Notes: a model not told the origin generated them from the sequence alone. A stretch of DNA of 29,026 nt from an uncultured Collinsella sp. (GCA_900545055.1 UQXP01000018.1:1-29026), one strand, 5' to 3'; numbered from the stretch's first letter, positions 14,419 through 23,148 are shown. A program made the numbers and translations.

Positions 14419-14625
14419 GTGGACGCTCGAGATATCGCTGTTGCCGCCGTCGCATTGGTGCTTGGCTGCCTTGGCCCTACGGCCGCGCTCGTTGCGGGCG
14501 TGCAGGGGTCATGCGGGGCTGCTCCAATCGTGGTTGGCGTGCTGATCGCGGCGGCGCTGCTGGGAAGCGTGGGCGTGGTTCTTTGCCGCGATGATGAGGA
14601 CGAGGTGCCGCCGTCGCAACGCTAA
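14419..14625 (+). CDS. Small two-helix membrane protein
   Basis: A 68-residue protein starting at GTG with AGAGGAAG upstream. It has two hydrophobic segments, about residues 6-27 (VAAVALVLGCLGPTAALVAG) and 35-56 (APIVVGVLIAAALLGSVGVV), and an acidic tail (CRDDEDEVPPSQR). I recognise no family. Codon use is GC-rich like its neighbours, and it sits between two hairpin terminators, consistent with a genuine single-gene unit. Confidence 0.6.
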   Translation: MDARDIAVAAVALVLGCLGPTAALVAGVQGSCGAAPIVVGVLIAAALLGSVGVVLCRDDEDEVPPSQR

Positions 14626-14663
14626 CTGTTGCAAGATTGGCCACCGGTCATAGACGAAGATGA

Positions 14664-14699
14664 AAGCCGCCGCAGGGAAAGGTTTCCTTGCGGCGGCTT
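14664..14699. terminator. Bidirectional terminator-like hairpin
   Basis: A 17-bp stem (AAGCCGCCGCAGGGAAA with TTTCCTTGCGGCGGCTT, one G-U) has only a 2-base loop. It lies between the convergent genes ending at 14625 and 14733. T-richness after the stem is modest on the minus strand (CTTTCATCTTC) and poor on the plus strand. Confidence 0.65.
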
Positions 14700-14732
14700 G
14701 CTGTTAAGGCTGTTGAATGCGCCGCGTTGGCG

Positions 14733-15854
14733 TTACCAGCTTTTCTCGATATCGCGGATGCGCTGATAGAGCCACTCGTTTTGCGGCGCCTGGATATCGT
14801 GTTTGGCTGCGAGGCGGCAGATGGTGCCCGCGAACTCATCTACTTCGGTTTTGCGCCTTGCGACGCGGTCTTGAGCCATCGATGGCATACCGGCGGGGTC
14901 GATTCCCTCGATGAGATGCACCATCTGCGTCAGGTCTGCCTCGGTGAGTTCGATGCCCTCGGCATTGGCGACCGCAAGCGTTTCGCGCATGGCGGAAACA
15001 AAACAGCGGCGCTGTTCGGAGCCCGGCTCCGTGGCGCTTCCGTAGGTCCCGCCGTAGGCCATGCAGGTCTGGTTGATGCCGTCGTTGAGCATGAGTTTGG
15101 CCCACATGCGGTGTGCAATGTCACTCTCGACGGTATGGGCGATGCCACAGCGCGTGTAGAGCTCGTCGATGGCGGTGACGGTTGCGGGCTCGGTGCCGGC
15201 CGCCGCGCCAAAGCGGATTTCGCCCGCATTGGTAAAGGTGAGCTCTCCGTTGAGGAACACGGCGTCCATACCCTGGCAAATCCCAAGAACGGTATGCTCC
15301 CAGCCAAAGCGTTCGGCAATCTTCTGCTCGCTCGTAATGCCGTTGCACAGCGAGGCGATGAGCGTATTGGGCCCCACGACGCGCTCCATAGTCTTGAGTG
15401 CCTGGTCGAGTCCGGTCGTCTTGACCGTGAGGATGACCAGGTCGGCGGGCGTAGCCTCGCTGGCACGGATGGACTTGAGTGCACAGGGCTTGTCGTTGAC
15501 GGTAAGCACGTCGTTTGCGTGACGCTCGAAGCGCGCATCGTCCATGACGTATTCGACGGCGTCGTTGCCGAGTGCTTGGGCGATCATACTGCCGTAGAGC
15601 AGGCCGACACCGCCTTTGCCGATAAAGGCAACCTTGTTGATCTGCAAGTGAATCATCTCCCCATATAAAAGGCGCCCGCGAAGGGGCGCCTGATGGATTG
15701 TATGCCGCCAGCGCACCTTGGGGAAGGTGCAGAAGATGACGGCGCCTGTGGCGGGAAGCTCGTCCAGATGGTCCATGACCTCGATCTGATAGCGGTCGAC
15801 CGAGAGGATGTACTGCTCGCCGGGGTAGGGGCAGGCGTCCTCACGTGTGGTCAC
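14733..15854 (-). CDS. panE: Ketopantoate reductase-like (PanE/ApbA family) with N-terminal extension
   Basis: Residues ~67-373 form a PanE/ApbA-family NADPH oxidoreductase: dinucleotide loop KVAFIGKGGVGLLYGS, LVILTVKTTGLDQAL, SLCNGITSEQKIAERFG, and WAKLMLNDGINQTCMAYGG with the conserved lysine. PanE makes pantoate for CoA synthesis, but the family is broad and no panB/panC lies nearby. GTG at 15854, with GGAGG five bases upstream, opens an in-frame 66-residue segment with GC-rich third positions (including LSVDRYQIEVMDHLDELPAT), so it appears coded, but it is not part of the known fold. No stop separates it. A second start at ATG 15656 or TTG 15647, with GGGGAG, would give the normal-size enzyme. 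Confidence 0.82.
   Translation of the reverse strand: MTTREDACPYPGEQYILSVDRYQIEVMDHLDELPATGAVIFCTFPKVRWRHTIHQAPLRGRLLYGEMIHLQINKVAFIGKGGVGLLYGSMIAQALGNDAVEYVMDDARFERHANDVLTVNDKPCALKSIRASEATPADLVILTVKTTGLDQALKTMERVVGPNTLIASLCNGITSEQKIAERFGWEHTVLGICQGMDAVFLNGELTFTNAGEIRFGAAAGTEPATVTAIDELYTRCGIAHTVESDIAHRMWAKLMLNDGINQTCMAYGGTYGSATEPGSEQRRCFVSAMRETLAVANAEGIELTEADLTQMVHLIEGIDPAGMPSMAQDRVARRKTEVDEFAGTICRLAAKHDIQAPQNEWLYQRIRDIEKSW
15664..15691 (-). terminator. Terminator-like hairpin inside the panE frame
   Basis: On the minus strand AGGCGCCC-CTTCGC-GGGCGCCT (15691 to 15670) is followed by TTTTATAT, then directly by the GGGGAG and ATG/TTG of the panE core. This is a near-canonical Rho-independent terminator between the N-terminal segment and the PanE domain. 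A TACAAT -10-like sequence sits just upstream (about 15698-15703). Confidence 0.6.
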
Positions 15855-15900
15855 GGTCGCCTCCTTTCATCGGGCTTTTTGCTGATGTTAAAGCGGTGCC

Positions 15901-15930
15901 GTGACGGCTCGATTTCTGCTGCGTTACGAT
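15901..15930 (+). promoter_or_regulatory. Weak candidate promoter for aldo/keto reductase gene
   Basis: GTGACG (15901-15906) and TACGAT (15925-15930) are separated by 18 bp in the gap between the divergent panE-like and aldo/keto reductase genes. Both boxes are imperfect. Confidence 0.3.
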
Positions 15931-16017
15931 ACGTTCTCAATTGCGATTCCAAGTTGTTTCGGCGGCGTGACCGTTGTGTTTCGCGTGACCGGGGCACCGA
16001 TGGCGAAGGGAGGGGCC

Positions 16018-17205
16018 GTGCAATATCGCGTTGACCCCAAAAGCGGCAACCGTATCTCGGCGTTGGGACTGGGGTGCATGAGGTTTCCCGGCGCGCCGGG
16101 ACGCCCCGATGCGAAGACGGCCGATGCCATCATCGCGCGTGCGGTGGGGCAGGGGATTAACTACCTGGACACGGCCTATCTCTATCCCGGCAACGAAGCC
16201 TGTGTGGGCGCTTTGCTTGAACGCCTGGGCTTACGCGACCAGGTTTTGCTCGCGACCAAGTTGCCACACGCTTCGTGCAAATCTGCGGAGGATTTCGACC
16301 GCTTTTTTGACGAGCAGCTGCACCGTTTGCGGACTGACCATATCGACTACTACCTCATGCACAACATCACCTCGCCCGCGCAGTGGGAGCGCGTGGTAGC
16401 GTTGGGTATCGAGGACTGGATTGCGCACCAAAAGGCTGCGGGGTGTATTCGCCAGATAGGTTTTTCGTACCACGGCAGTGCGGCGGACTTCCTCACGATG
16501 CTTGACGCGTATGACTGGGACTTTTGCCAGATCCAGTACAACTATGCCGGCGAGCGCTACCAAGCGGGAACGGCGGGACTCATGGCAGCCGCCGAGCGTG
16601 GGCTCGCGGTGTTTGTGATGGAACCGCTTTTGGGTGGACGCCTGGCGGGCAAGCTGCCTCCGCGGGCCCGCGCCGTGCTCGATGGCGTACGCGATCCGTA
16701 CCTGAAGACGCCGGCTGCTTGGGGCCTTTCGTGGGTGTGGAACCATCCTCAAGTCACGATGCTGCTTTCGGGCATGACCGATACCGCGCAGGTGGACGAG
16801 AACGCGGCATTGGCGGATCGCGCGCTGCCGGATTCGATGACGACAGAGCAGCTCGATACCATCGCACGCGTGCTGGGAGAGTTTGAGAAATCGAATCGCG
16901 TGCCCTGTACAGGGTGCGGCTACTGCATGCCGTGTCCCAAGGGCATCAATATTCCCGGTTGCTTTGGCGCCTACAACGCGAGCTACGCGCATAGTTGGTT
17001 TACGGGGCTGTCTCAATACTTTACGGCGAGCGCGGTGCGGACGAACGAGCCCAAGCTGGTGAGCAATTGCGTCAAGTGCGGCAAATGCGCACGCCACTGC
17101 CCGCAGCACATTGATATTCCCGAGCGTCTCGATGATGTGCGCCGACGTTTCCAGCCTGGCCCCGTAACGGCCGCGCTTAAAGCCTTTTGCAAAACGCGCT
17201 CCTGA
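16018..17205 (+). CDS. Aldo/keto reductase with C-terminal 4Fe-4S ferredoxin domain
   Basis: A 395-residue fusion. The barrel carries the aldo/keto reductase tetrad Asp51 and Tyr55 (YLDTAYLYPG), Lys81 (LATKLP) and His115 (YYLMHNI). The last ~80 residues hold two cysteine clusters, CTGCGYCMPCPKGINIP and CVKCGKCARHCPQHIDIP, expected to bind two [4Fe-4S] clusters. Such fusions are common in anaerobes and probably link carbonyl reduction or sugar oxidation to ferredoxin-type carriers; substrate unknown. I chose GTG at 16018 because GGGAGGGG lies just upstream and MQYRVDPKSGNRISALGLG matches family N-termini; ATG 16000 is an alternative. The TGA stop is the first codon of the repeat at 17202-17287. 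Confidence 0.93.
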   Translation: MQYRVDPKSGNRISALGLGCMRFPGAPGRPDAKTADAIIARAVGQGINYLDTAYLYPGNEACVGALLERLGLRDQVLLATKLPHASCKSAEDFDRFFDEQLHRLRTDHIDYYLMHNITSPAQWERVVALGIEDWIAHQKAAGCIRQIGFSYHGSAADFLTMLDAYDWDFCQIQYNYAGERYQAGTAGLMAAAERGLAVFVMEPLLGGRLAGKLPPRARAVLDGVRDPYLKTPAAWGLSWVWNHPQVTMLLSGMTDTAQVDENAALADRALPDSMTTEQLDTIARVLGEFEKSNRVPCTGCGYCMPCPKGINIPGCFGAYNASYAHSWFTGLSQYFTASAVRTNEPKLVSNCVKCGKCARHCPQHIDIPERLDDVRRRFQPGPVTAALKAFCKTRS

Positions 17206-17287
17206 TGCCCCTTTTATAACTTGCGGTGGAATAGTTCCTGTTTGCGGCAGAATAGGGGCCAAACAGGAACTATTCCACCGCAACTGA
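17202..17287. repeat. 86-bp palindromic repeat, copy 1
   Basis: A 17-base flank (TGATGCCCCTTTTATAA) leads into perfect 23-bp arms, 17221-17243 and 17261-17283, around a 17-base loop (GCGGCAGAATAGGGGCC). The unit starts and ends with CTGA. It matches copy 2 (18389-18474) at 84 of 86 positions. It overlaps the stop of the aldo/keto reductase gene and ends 11 bp before the start of the next gene. Confidence 0.95.
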
Positions 17288-17298
17288 AGGGAGCTGTC

Positions 17299-18318
17299 GT
17301 GGGCCATCGGGATTCATGTGATGATTTGCGTGAGGTTCGTTGGGGCGTTTTGGGCGCTGGGCGCATTTCGCATCGATTTGCATCGTCGCTCAAGGAGGTG
17401 GACGGGGCACGGCTTGTGGCTGCCGCCGGTCGCACTCCTTCGCATGTTGAGGAGTTTTGCAGGTCGTTTTCGATTGATGCTGCGCACAGTTATGCCACGG
17501 CTGACGATAGCGGCGATGCGGCTTATGATGCGCTGATTGCCGACCCCGATGTCGACGCAATCTACTTGGCTCTTCCACATGGCATGCATGCGCATTGGGT
17601 CTGTCGGGCACTGCGCGCGGGAAAGGCCGTGCTGTGCGAAAAGCCGGCCGTTTTGAATGAAGAAGAGGCCCATGCGATCGCCTCCGTTTCCCGTGAGTGC
17701 GGCGTGCTGTTTATGGAGGCGATGAAGAATCGGTTTTGCCCGATGCGCACTCGCGTGAAGGGCTTGCTTGCGTCGGGCGAGCTCGGTCGCATCGTCTCGA
17801 TCGAAAGCGTGCAAAAACTCGATTATGGTGAGTCCCCTTCGAGCTATCTGCTCGATCCGTTGCAGGGCGGCTGTCTATATGACATGGGCTGCTATGCGGT
17901 CGGTTGGTTTGAGGATCTGCTTGCGGGCGCGTGTGAGGTTTCGTCCCGTGAAGTTCGCTGGCGTGACGTATCAGGCGGCCGCGTCGATTGGGCCGATGAA
18001 ATCCATATGAGTGTCGGCGGCATACCTATTCATATGGCGTGCGATGGCAAAGCAACATATGAAAGCCGCTTAACGATTGTCTGCGAGCGGGGCTCGTTGG
18101 AAATCGAGCGCCTCCATCGCCCCGAGCTCGCCCATGTGAAGTATTCCGACGGACGAATGCTCGAAATAAATGCCCTGTTTGAGGTTGATGATTTCTACGG
18201 CGAAATCCAGCATGCGACCCAGCTCATCCGGGCGGGGAAACTCGAGAGTCCCGTCATGCCCCTTGCCGCCACACAGCGTTGCGCGCGCATTATCGATGCA
18301 ATCCGTCTAGCCCTCTAG
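17299..18318 (+). CDS. Gfo/Idh/MocA-family oxidoreductase bracketed by repeats
   Basis: A 339-residue NAD(P)-dependent oxidoreductase. The Rossmann start is REVRWGVLGAGRISHRFASS; LPHGMHAHWVCRALRAGKAVLCEKP holds the EKP motif; FMEAMKNRFCPM and GCLYDMGCYAVGW are typical of the dihydrodiol dehydrogenase-like branch. Substrate unknown. GTG at 17299 has AGGGAG five bases upstream; the open frame from 17221 would begin inside the palindrome and is rejected. The two 86-bp repeats lie immediately before the gene and about 70 bp after it. Codon use is visibly less GC-rich than in the neighbouring genes. Confidence 0.92.
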   Translation: MGHRDSCDDLREVRWGVLGAGRISHRFASSLKEVDGARLVAAAGRTPSHVEEFCRSFSIDAAHSYATADDSGDAAYDALIADPDVDAIYLALPHGMHAHWVCRALRAGKAVLCEKPAVLNEEEAHAIASVSRECGVLFMEAMKNRFCPMRTRVKGLLASGELGRIVSIESVQKLDYGESPSSYLLDPLQGGCLYDMGCYAVGWFEDLLAGACEVSSREVRWRDVSGGRVDWADEIHMSVGGIPIHMACDGKATYESRLTIVCERGSLEIERLHRPELAHVKYSDGRMLEINALFEVDDFYGEIQHATQLIRAGKLESPVMPLAATQRCARIIDAIRLAL

Positions 18319-18388
18319 GACTTGGCGCTGACGCATAGGGGATCATGACGCTGGCGCCCGTAGCCATAGTGCTTGGAGGCCTGCATCT

Positions 18389-18474
18389 CTGATGCCCCTT
18401 TTATAAGTTGCGGTGGAATAGTTCCTGTTTGCGGCAGAATAGGGGCCAAACAGGAACTATTTCACCGCAACTGA
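18389..18474. repeat. 86-bp palindromic repeat, copy 2
   Basis: Second copy of the unit at 17202-17287, with arms 18408-18430 and 18448-18470. It differs by C to G just before the left arm and C to T in the right arm; the latter keeps pairing as G-U. It ends shortly before the GGGGGAG ribosome binding site of the endonuclease IV gene. Confidence 0.95.
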
Positions 18475-18490
18475 TGAGGGGGAGCTGGAG

Positions 18491-19357
18491 ATGCTGACGA
18501 TTGGGTGTCATCTTTCGACGACGAGGGGCTATCGGGCAATGGGAGAGACGGCGCTATCCATTGGCGCCAATACCTTTGCATTCTTTACGCGCAACCCGCG
18601 CGGCGGCAAGGCGAAAGATCTTGACATGGATGACGTGGCGGCCCTGCGCGAGCTTATGGAGCAAAACGACTTTGGCCCGCTTGTGGCTCATGCCCCGTAT
18701 ACCTATAATCCCTGCTCGGCCAAAGAACGGGCGCGCGAGTTTGCCCTGGAGGCCATGGCGGAGGACCTGCGGCGCATGGAGGCGCTGCCCGGCAACTATT
18801 ACAACTTTCACCCCGGTGCGCATGTGGGGCAGGGCTCCGACGCCGGCATTCAGATGATCGTCGACACGCTGTGCCGGGTGATGTTTGAGGGCCAGCAGAC
18901 GACGGTGCTGCTCGAGACCATGGCCGGCAAGGGCACCGAGGTGGGCCGCAGCTTTGAGGAACTGGCGCGCATCATCGAGGGCGTTGCTGCCGAGCGCCCC
19001 GAGCTGTCGGCCAAGCTGGGCGTTTGCCTAGACACCTGCCATGTGAATGACGCCGGCTATGACATCGTCCACGATCTGGACGGCGTACTCAACGAGTTCG
19101 ATCGTGTGGTGGGTATCGAGCGCTTGCGCGCCGTGCATATTAATGACTCCAAGAACCCTTGCGGCGCCCATAAGGACCGCCACGAATGCATCGGTAAGGG
19201 TTATCTGGGTAGTGAAGAGTTTGGCGGCGGTATGCAGGTTATGCAGAATATTGTATCGAATAGCCGCTTGCGCGCATTGCCATTCATTTTGGAGACACCG
19301 AACGAACTTGCAGGTTATGCGGCTGAAATCAAACTATTAAGGTTGTTGCAGCAGTAA
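18491..19357 (+). CDS. nfo: Endonuclease IV (AP endonuclease)
   Basis: Endonuclease IV incises DNA at abasic sites in base excision repair. The 288-residue TIM-barrel protein retains all nine metal ligands expected for the trinuclear zinc centre: His67, His107, Glu142, Asp181, His184, His216, Asp229, His231 and Glu268, in segments such as NFHPGAHVGQGSD, LLETMAGKGTEVG, CLDTCHVNDAGYD and HINDSKNPCGAHKDRHE. The ATG at 18491 has GGGGGAG seven bases upstream. Palindrome copy 2 ends 17 bp before the start codon and would lie in the 5' leader if transcription comes from upstream. Confidence 0.97.
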   Translation: MLTIGCHLSTTRGYRAMGETALSIGANTFAFFTRNPRGGKAKDLDMDDVAALRELMEQNDFGPLVAHAPYTYNPCSAKERAREFALEAMAEDLRRMEALPGNYYNFHPGAHVGQGSDAGIQMIVDTLCRVMFEGQQTTVLLETMAGKGTEVGRSFEELARIIEGVAAERPELSAKLGVCLDTCHVNDAGYDIVHDLDGVLNEFDRVVGIERLRAVHINDSKNPCGAHKDRHECIGKGYLGSEEFGGGMQVMQNIVSNSRLRALPFILETPNELAGYAAEIKLLRLLQQ

Positions 19358-19418
19358 TGACTGTCACAAAGTGGAGTGTTCCATTCACGTTATGGGTTTG
19401 TTTCAATCAGTTTTCTAA

Positions 19419-19447
19419 TTGCAGATTCTCCCAAGCGGGTGCATAAT
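19419..19447 (+). promoter_or_regulatory. Promoter of the amino acid ABC transporter operon
   Basis: TTGCAG (19419-19424), a 17-bp spacer and CATAAT (19442-19447) form a good housekeeping promoter 58 bp before the binding-protein start codon. Confidence 0.7.
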
Positions 19448-19504
19448 AGCCATCAGTTTTTGCAGACCTCTGAATCAAACGGGGTCACCGGAAGGAGACT
19501 GATT

Positions 19505-20365
19505 ATGAAGCTCAAGAAGCTTGGCGCATTTGCCGCCACGGGCGCCATGGCGCTCGCCCTCGCACTGACGGGCTGTGGCTCGTCCAACGCCACCTCTGGT
19601 TCTGATGCCGGTTCCAGCAGCTCTGACGACGCTAAGGTCGAGAAGGTCGACGGCTCCAAGGAGTACGCGCTCGTCAAGGACGGTACGCTGACCGTCGGCA
19701 CCTCTGCCGAGTACGCTCCGTTTGAGTACAAGGATGACAACGGCGATTATCAGGGCTTTGACCTTGAGCTCATCAAGGCTATCGGCGACAAGCTGGGCCT
19801 GGATGTCGAGTACGTCAACAATGACTTTGACACGCTCGTCCCCGGCGTCGCTTCGGGCGCCAAGTACGACGTCGCCATCGCGGCTATCACTGACACGCCC
19901 GAGCGTGAGAAGGAAGTCACTTTCTCCGATTCCTACTACATGGACGATCAGGCTATCGTGGCCAAGGTTGATAACACCGACATCACGGCCGACAACTACA
20001 GCGAGAAGCTCAACAGCGCCGACGCTACCATCATCGTCCAGTCTGGCTCGACCGCCGAGGCCTTTGCCCAGGAGAACTTCCCCAAGGCCAAGATCGTCCC
20101 CTACAAGGACGCTACCGAGTGCTTCAGCGCCCTGCAGTCCGACAAGGGTGACGCCGTGGTGACCAACCGCTCCGTTGCCAGCCAGCTGACCGCCGAGCAG
20201 TTCAACACCTGCCAGACCATCAAGCAGATCAGCACCGGCGAGGAGTATGCCATCGCCATCAACCAGGGTAACACCAAGCTCAAGGACGACATCAACCAGG
20301 CCATCAAGGACCTGACCGATGACGGTACCGTTGATGCCCTCATGGCTAAGTACAATATCAAGTAA
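19505..20365 (+). CDS. Polar amino acid ABC transporter substrate-binding lipoprotein
   Basis: A 286-residue extracellular solute receptor of family 3 (PF00497 type). A signal peptide ending in the lipobox LTGC (Cys ~22) is followed by a Ser/Gly/Asp linker that tethers the protein to the membrane. The mature domain starts at GTLTVGTSAEYAPFEYKDDNG, with GFDLELIKAIGDKLGLDVEYV and YDVAIAAITDTPEREKEVTFS. Specificity is probably a polar or cationic amino acid, or glutamine; it cannot be fixed further. The ATG at 19505 has AAGGAG upstream; earlier starts would give no signal peptide. The permease and ATPase genes follow. Confidence 0.94.
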   Translation: MKLKKLGAFAATGAMALALALTGCGSSNATSGSDAGSSSSDDAKVEKVDGSKEYALVKDGTLTVGTSAEYAPFEYKDDNGDYQGFDLELIKAIGDKLGLDVEYVNNDFDTLVPGVASGAKYDVAIAAITDTPEREKEVTFSDSYYMDDQAIVAKVDNTDITADNYSEKLNSADATIIVQSGSTAEAFAQENFPKAKIVPYKDATECFSALQSDKGDAVVTNRSVASQLTAEQFNTCQTIKQISTGEEYAIAINQGNTKLKDDINQAIKDLTDDGTVDALMAKYNIK

Positions 20366-20387
20366 AATAGCTACTTGATTGCGCGCG

Positions 20388-20423
20388 GGCCCTTTCCGTT
20401 TTGGCGGAGAGGGCCTTTGCGTT
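20388..20423 (+). terminator. Attenuating terminator between binding protein and permease
   Basis: The stem GGCCCTTTCCG / CGGAGAGGGCC (one G-U) closes a 6-base loop and is followed by TTTGCGTTT. The short T-run suggests partial termination, which would give more binding protein than permease. Confidence 0.65.
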
Positions 20424-20481
20424 TCTCGAATGGGCATCGTCCCGCCCCGTTTTGTCGGCAACTTACACGTTAGGAGCCACC

Positions 20482-21843
20482 TTGTCTCGATTGAACCAAG
20501 GAGCCATGGGCAAGAGCTATCCGCTGCCCTCGATGCTCCAAAAGCTAGCCTGCGCCTTGGCTGTGGCGCTCGCCCTGGTGTGCGCGGGGGCCTGCGTGCC
20601 CTCGACTGCCCAGGCGCTTGAGACCGCAAAGATCACCGCCCGGCCCAACACCGGCTCGGGTAGCGATGTGGTCGGTGGCACCGAGACCCGCATCACCTGG
20701 GAGGTCCAGGCCGATGCCGACGAGGAGCTGAGCGGCCTTTCGTTGACGTTTGCCGATGGCACGACTTTTGGCGCCGATGACACGCGCCTGACGATGCTCT
20801 CGGGCGATGACCTTATGGACCGTACGCCCATGAAGCCCACGTGCAAGGTCGACGGCCAAACGCTCAAGATCGATTTTGGCGAGACGGCGCCCGCCGGCGG
20901 CTATTTCCGCGTCGAGGTCTACGGCGTGACTTTCCCCGTCGAGGGCGGCGATGAGGCCTTTAACGGCACCTACACCTTGGCCGACGGCTCGACCAAGAAG
21001 ATCTCCAAGATCCCCTCGGTTGAGATCAAGGGTGTGACGGCCTTCGATAACTTCCTGGCCGACCTTAAGGAGCAGCCGTGGGTCGAGGCATGGAACTCCA
21101 ATATGTTCCTCCGCCTCTTCCTGAACCCGGTTATTCTGGTTCAGAGCCTGCCGATCGTCTTCAAGGGCTTCCTCATGTCGCTCTCGATCGTGCTCGTGGC
21201 GTTTCCGCTGGCAATTCCCTTCGGTTTCGCCCTGTCACTCATGCGTATCTCCAAGTCGCGCATCCTGCGCTGCCTTGCCGGCATCTACGTGAACATCATC
21301 CGCGGTACGCCGGCGTTCCTGCAGATCTACATCGCGTTCTTCGGTCTGCCGCTGGCTGGCGTCAAAGTTGACGACTATGTGCTCGGCGTCATCGTCATGG
21401 CTATGAACTCGTCTGCCTACCTGTGTGAGATCTTCCGCGCCGGTATCCAGTCGATCCCCAAGGGCCAGAACGAGGCCGCGCGCTCGCTGGGCATGAATGC
21501 GTTTCAGACGCTGCTCTACGTCATGATCCCGCAGACGTTCCGCAATGTCCTGCCTACGCTGACAAGTGAGTTCATCCTGCTGTACAAGGATACGTCGCTG
21601 CTCGCGGCCGTGGGTGTGGTCGAGATCGTCATGAACGCCCGCACCATCGTGGCCACGACGGGCTCCATTACGCCGTATGTGGTTGCCGCCCTGTTCTACC
21701 TGGTCATCACCCTGCCGCTTGCCCGCTTGGTGAGCGGTCTTGAGGCGAGGCTTTTGGGTACGGCCGAGTCCAAGAAGAAGCGTCCCGCCAAGAGCGCCGG
21801 ACAGGTTGTCGCGACGCCCGCCGATCACATCGCCGGTCTGTAA
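20482..21843 (+). CDS. Amino acid ABC transporter permease with extracytoplasmic N-terminal domain
   Basis: A 453-residue membrane protein. The last ~235 residues are a HisM/GlnP-type permease: several transmembrane helices and the EAARSLGMNAFQTLLYVMIPQ coupling loop that docks on the ATPase. Ahead of it lie a signal-peptide-like segment (LACALAVALALVCAGACV) and ~150 residues without hydrophobic helices, rich in beta-prone and polar segments (including ITWEVQADADEELSGLSLTF), which should be outside the membrane. Ordinary permeases of this family have ~220 residues. TTG at 20482 is chosen because TAGGAG lies six bases upstream; ATG 20506 has AAGGAG only two bases away. The ATPase gene starts 12 bp after the stop. 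Confidence 0.9.
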   Translation: MSRLNQGAMGKSYPLPSMLQKLACALAVALALVCAGACVPSTAQALETAKITARPNTGSGSDVVGGTETRITWEVQADADEELSGLSLTFADGTTFGADDTRLTMLSGDDLMDRTPMKPTCKVDGQTLKIDFGETAPAGGYFRVEVYGVTFPVEGGDEAFNGTYTLADGSTKKISKIPSVEIKGVTAFDNFLADLKEQPWVEAWNSNMFLRLFLNPVILVQSLPIVFKGFLMSLSIVLVAFPLAIPFGFALSLMRISKSRILRCLAGIYVNIIRGTPAFLQIYIAFFGLPLAGVKVDDYVLGVIVMAMNSSAYLCEIFRAGIQSIPKGQNEAARSLGMNAFQTLLYVMIPQTFRNVLPTLTSEFILLYKDTSLLAAVGVVEIVMNARTIVATTGSITPYVVAALFYLVITLPLARLVSGLEARLLGTAESKKKRPAKSAGQVVATPADHIAGL

Positions 21844-21855
21844 GGAGGTCCTATC

Positions 21856-22608
<753 letters not shown>

Positions 22609-22634
22609 CCGGTTGACAGAACTGTCGTTGCAAG

Positions 22635-22673
22635 GAGCGGGGGCTGGACATGAATCCAGCCCCCGCTCTTTTT
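22635..22673 (+). terminator. Strong Rho-independent terminator of the ABC transporter operon
   Basis: A perfect 14-bp stem (GAGCGGGGGCTGGA / TCCAGCCCCCGCTC) closes a 6-base loop and is followed by five T. It lies 27 bp after the ATPase stop. Confidence 0.95.
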
Positions 22674-22728
22674 GTAGGGATAGCGATGCGCTTTGATGCG
22701 GGCCTTACGTTGAAACCCCCTGGTTTCG

Positions 22729-23148
22729 TTACGCCAGTTCGGCTCCCAGGGCCTTGCAGGCGGCCTCGGCGTCGTCATCGGGCGCGTCGAAGCAGATGGT
22801 GGAGTCCACGACGTTGACGCCAGCCTCGTCGGCGTCGGCCTTCCAGTTGTCCATCCACTCGCCCTCGGCCCACGAATAGGAGCCAAAGAGGACGACCTTC
22901 TTGTCGCCGAGAGTCTCCTTGACCTCGTCCCACATGGGCTGGAACTCATCGTACTCGAGCTCCTCGGAGCCCATGGCGGGGCAGCCGAAAGCGAAGGCAT
23001 CATAGCCGGCTACCTTATCTGCGGAGAAGTCGGCACAGGGGATGACCTCGGTCTCGGCGCCGGCGGACGTGGCGCCCTCGGCGACGAGATTTGCCATGGC
23101 CTCGGTGTTGCCCGTGCCGCTCCAATAGACAACGGCGATCTTGCTCAT
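22729..23148 (-). CDS. Flavodoxin
   Basis: A 139-residue short-chain flavodoxin, an FMN electron carrier in the cytoplasm. The phosphate-binding loop is VVYWSGTGNTEAMA near the N-terminus; GCPAMGSEELEY and LFGSYSWAEGEWM are the usual FMN-contact loops. The acidic surface (DAPDDDAEAA) fits an electron-transfer role. ATG at 23148 has AAAGGA upstream. It lies 46 bp after the DUF3793 gene and is probably read from the promoter at 23939-23966. The redox partner is not evident from the window. Confidence 0.94.
   Translation of the reverse strand: MSKIAVVYWSGTGNTEAMANLVAEGATSAGAETEVIPCADFSADKVAGYDAFAFGCPAMGSEELEYDEFQPMWDEVKETLGDKKVVLFGSYSWAEGEWMDNWKADADEAGVNVVDSTICFDAPDDDAEAACKALGAELA

Noticed and set aside
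14688..15668. Plus-strand open frame (326 codons) opposite the panE-like gene
   Set aside because: It starts inside a terminator hairpin and has no recognisable domain; the minus strand encodes a clear Rossmann enzyme.
17221..17298. Earlier ATG start for the Gfo/Idh/MocA gene inside the palindromic repeat
   Set aside because: The first codons would be repeat sequence, and a good ribosome binding site precedes GTG 17299.
17202..18474. CRISPR-like direct repeats
   Set aside because: Only two copies, 1.2 kb apart with a gene between, and strongly self-complementary; not an array.
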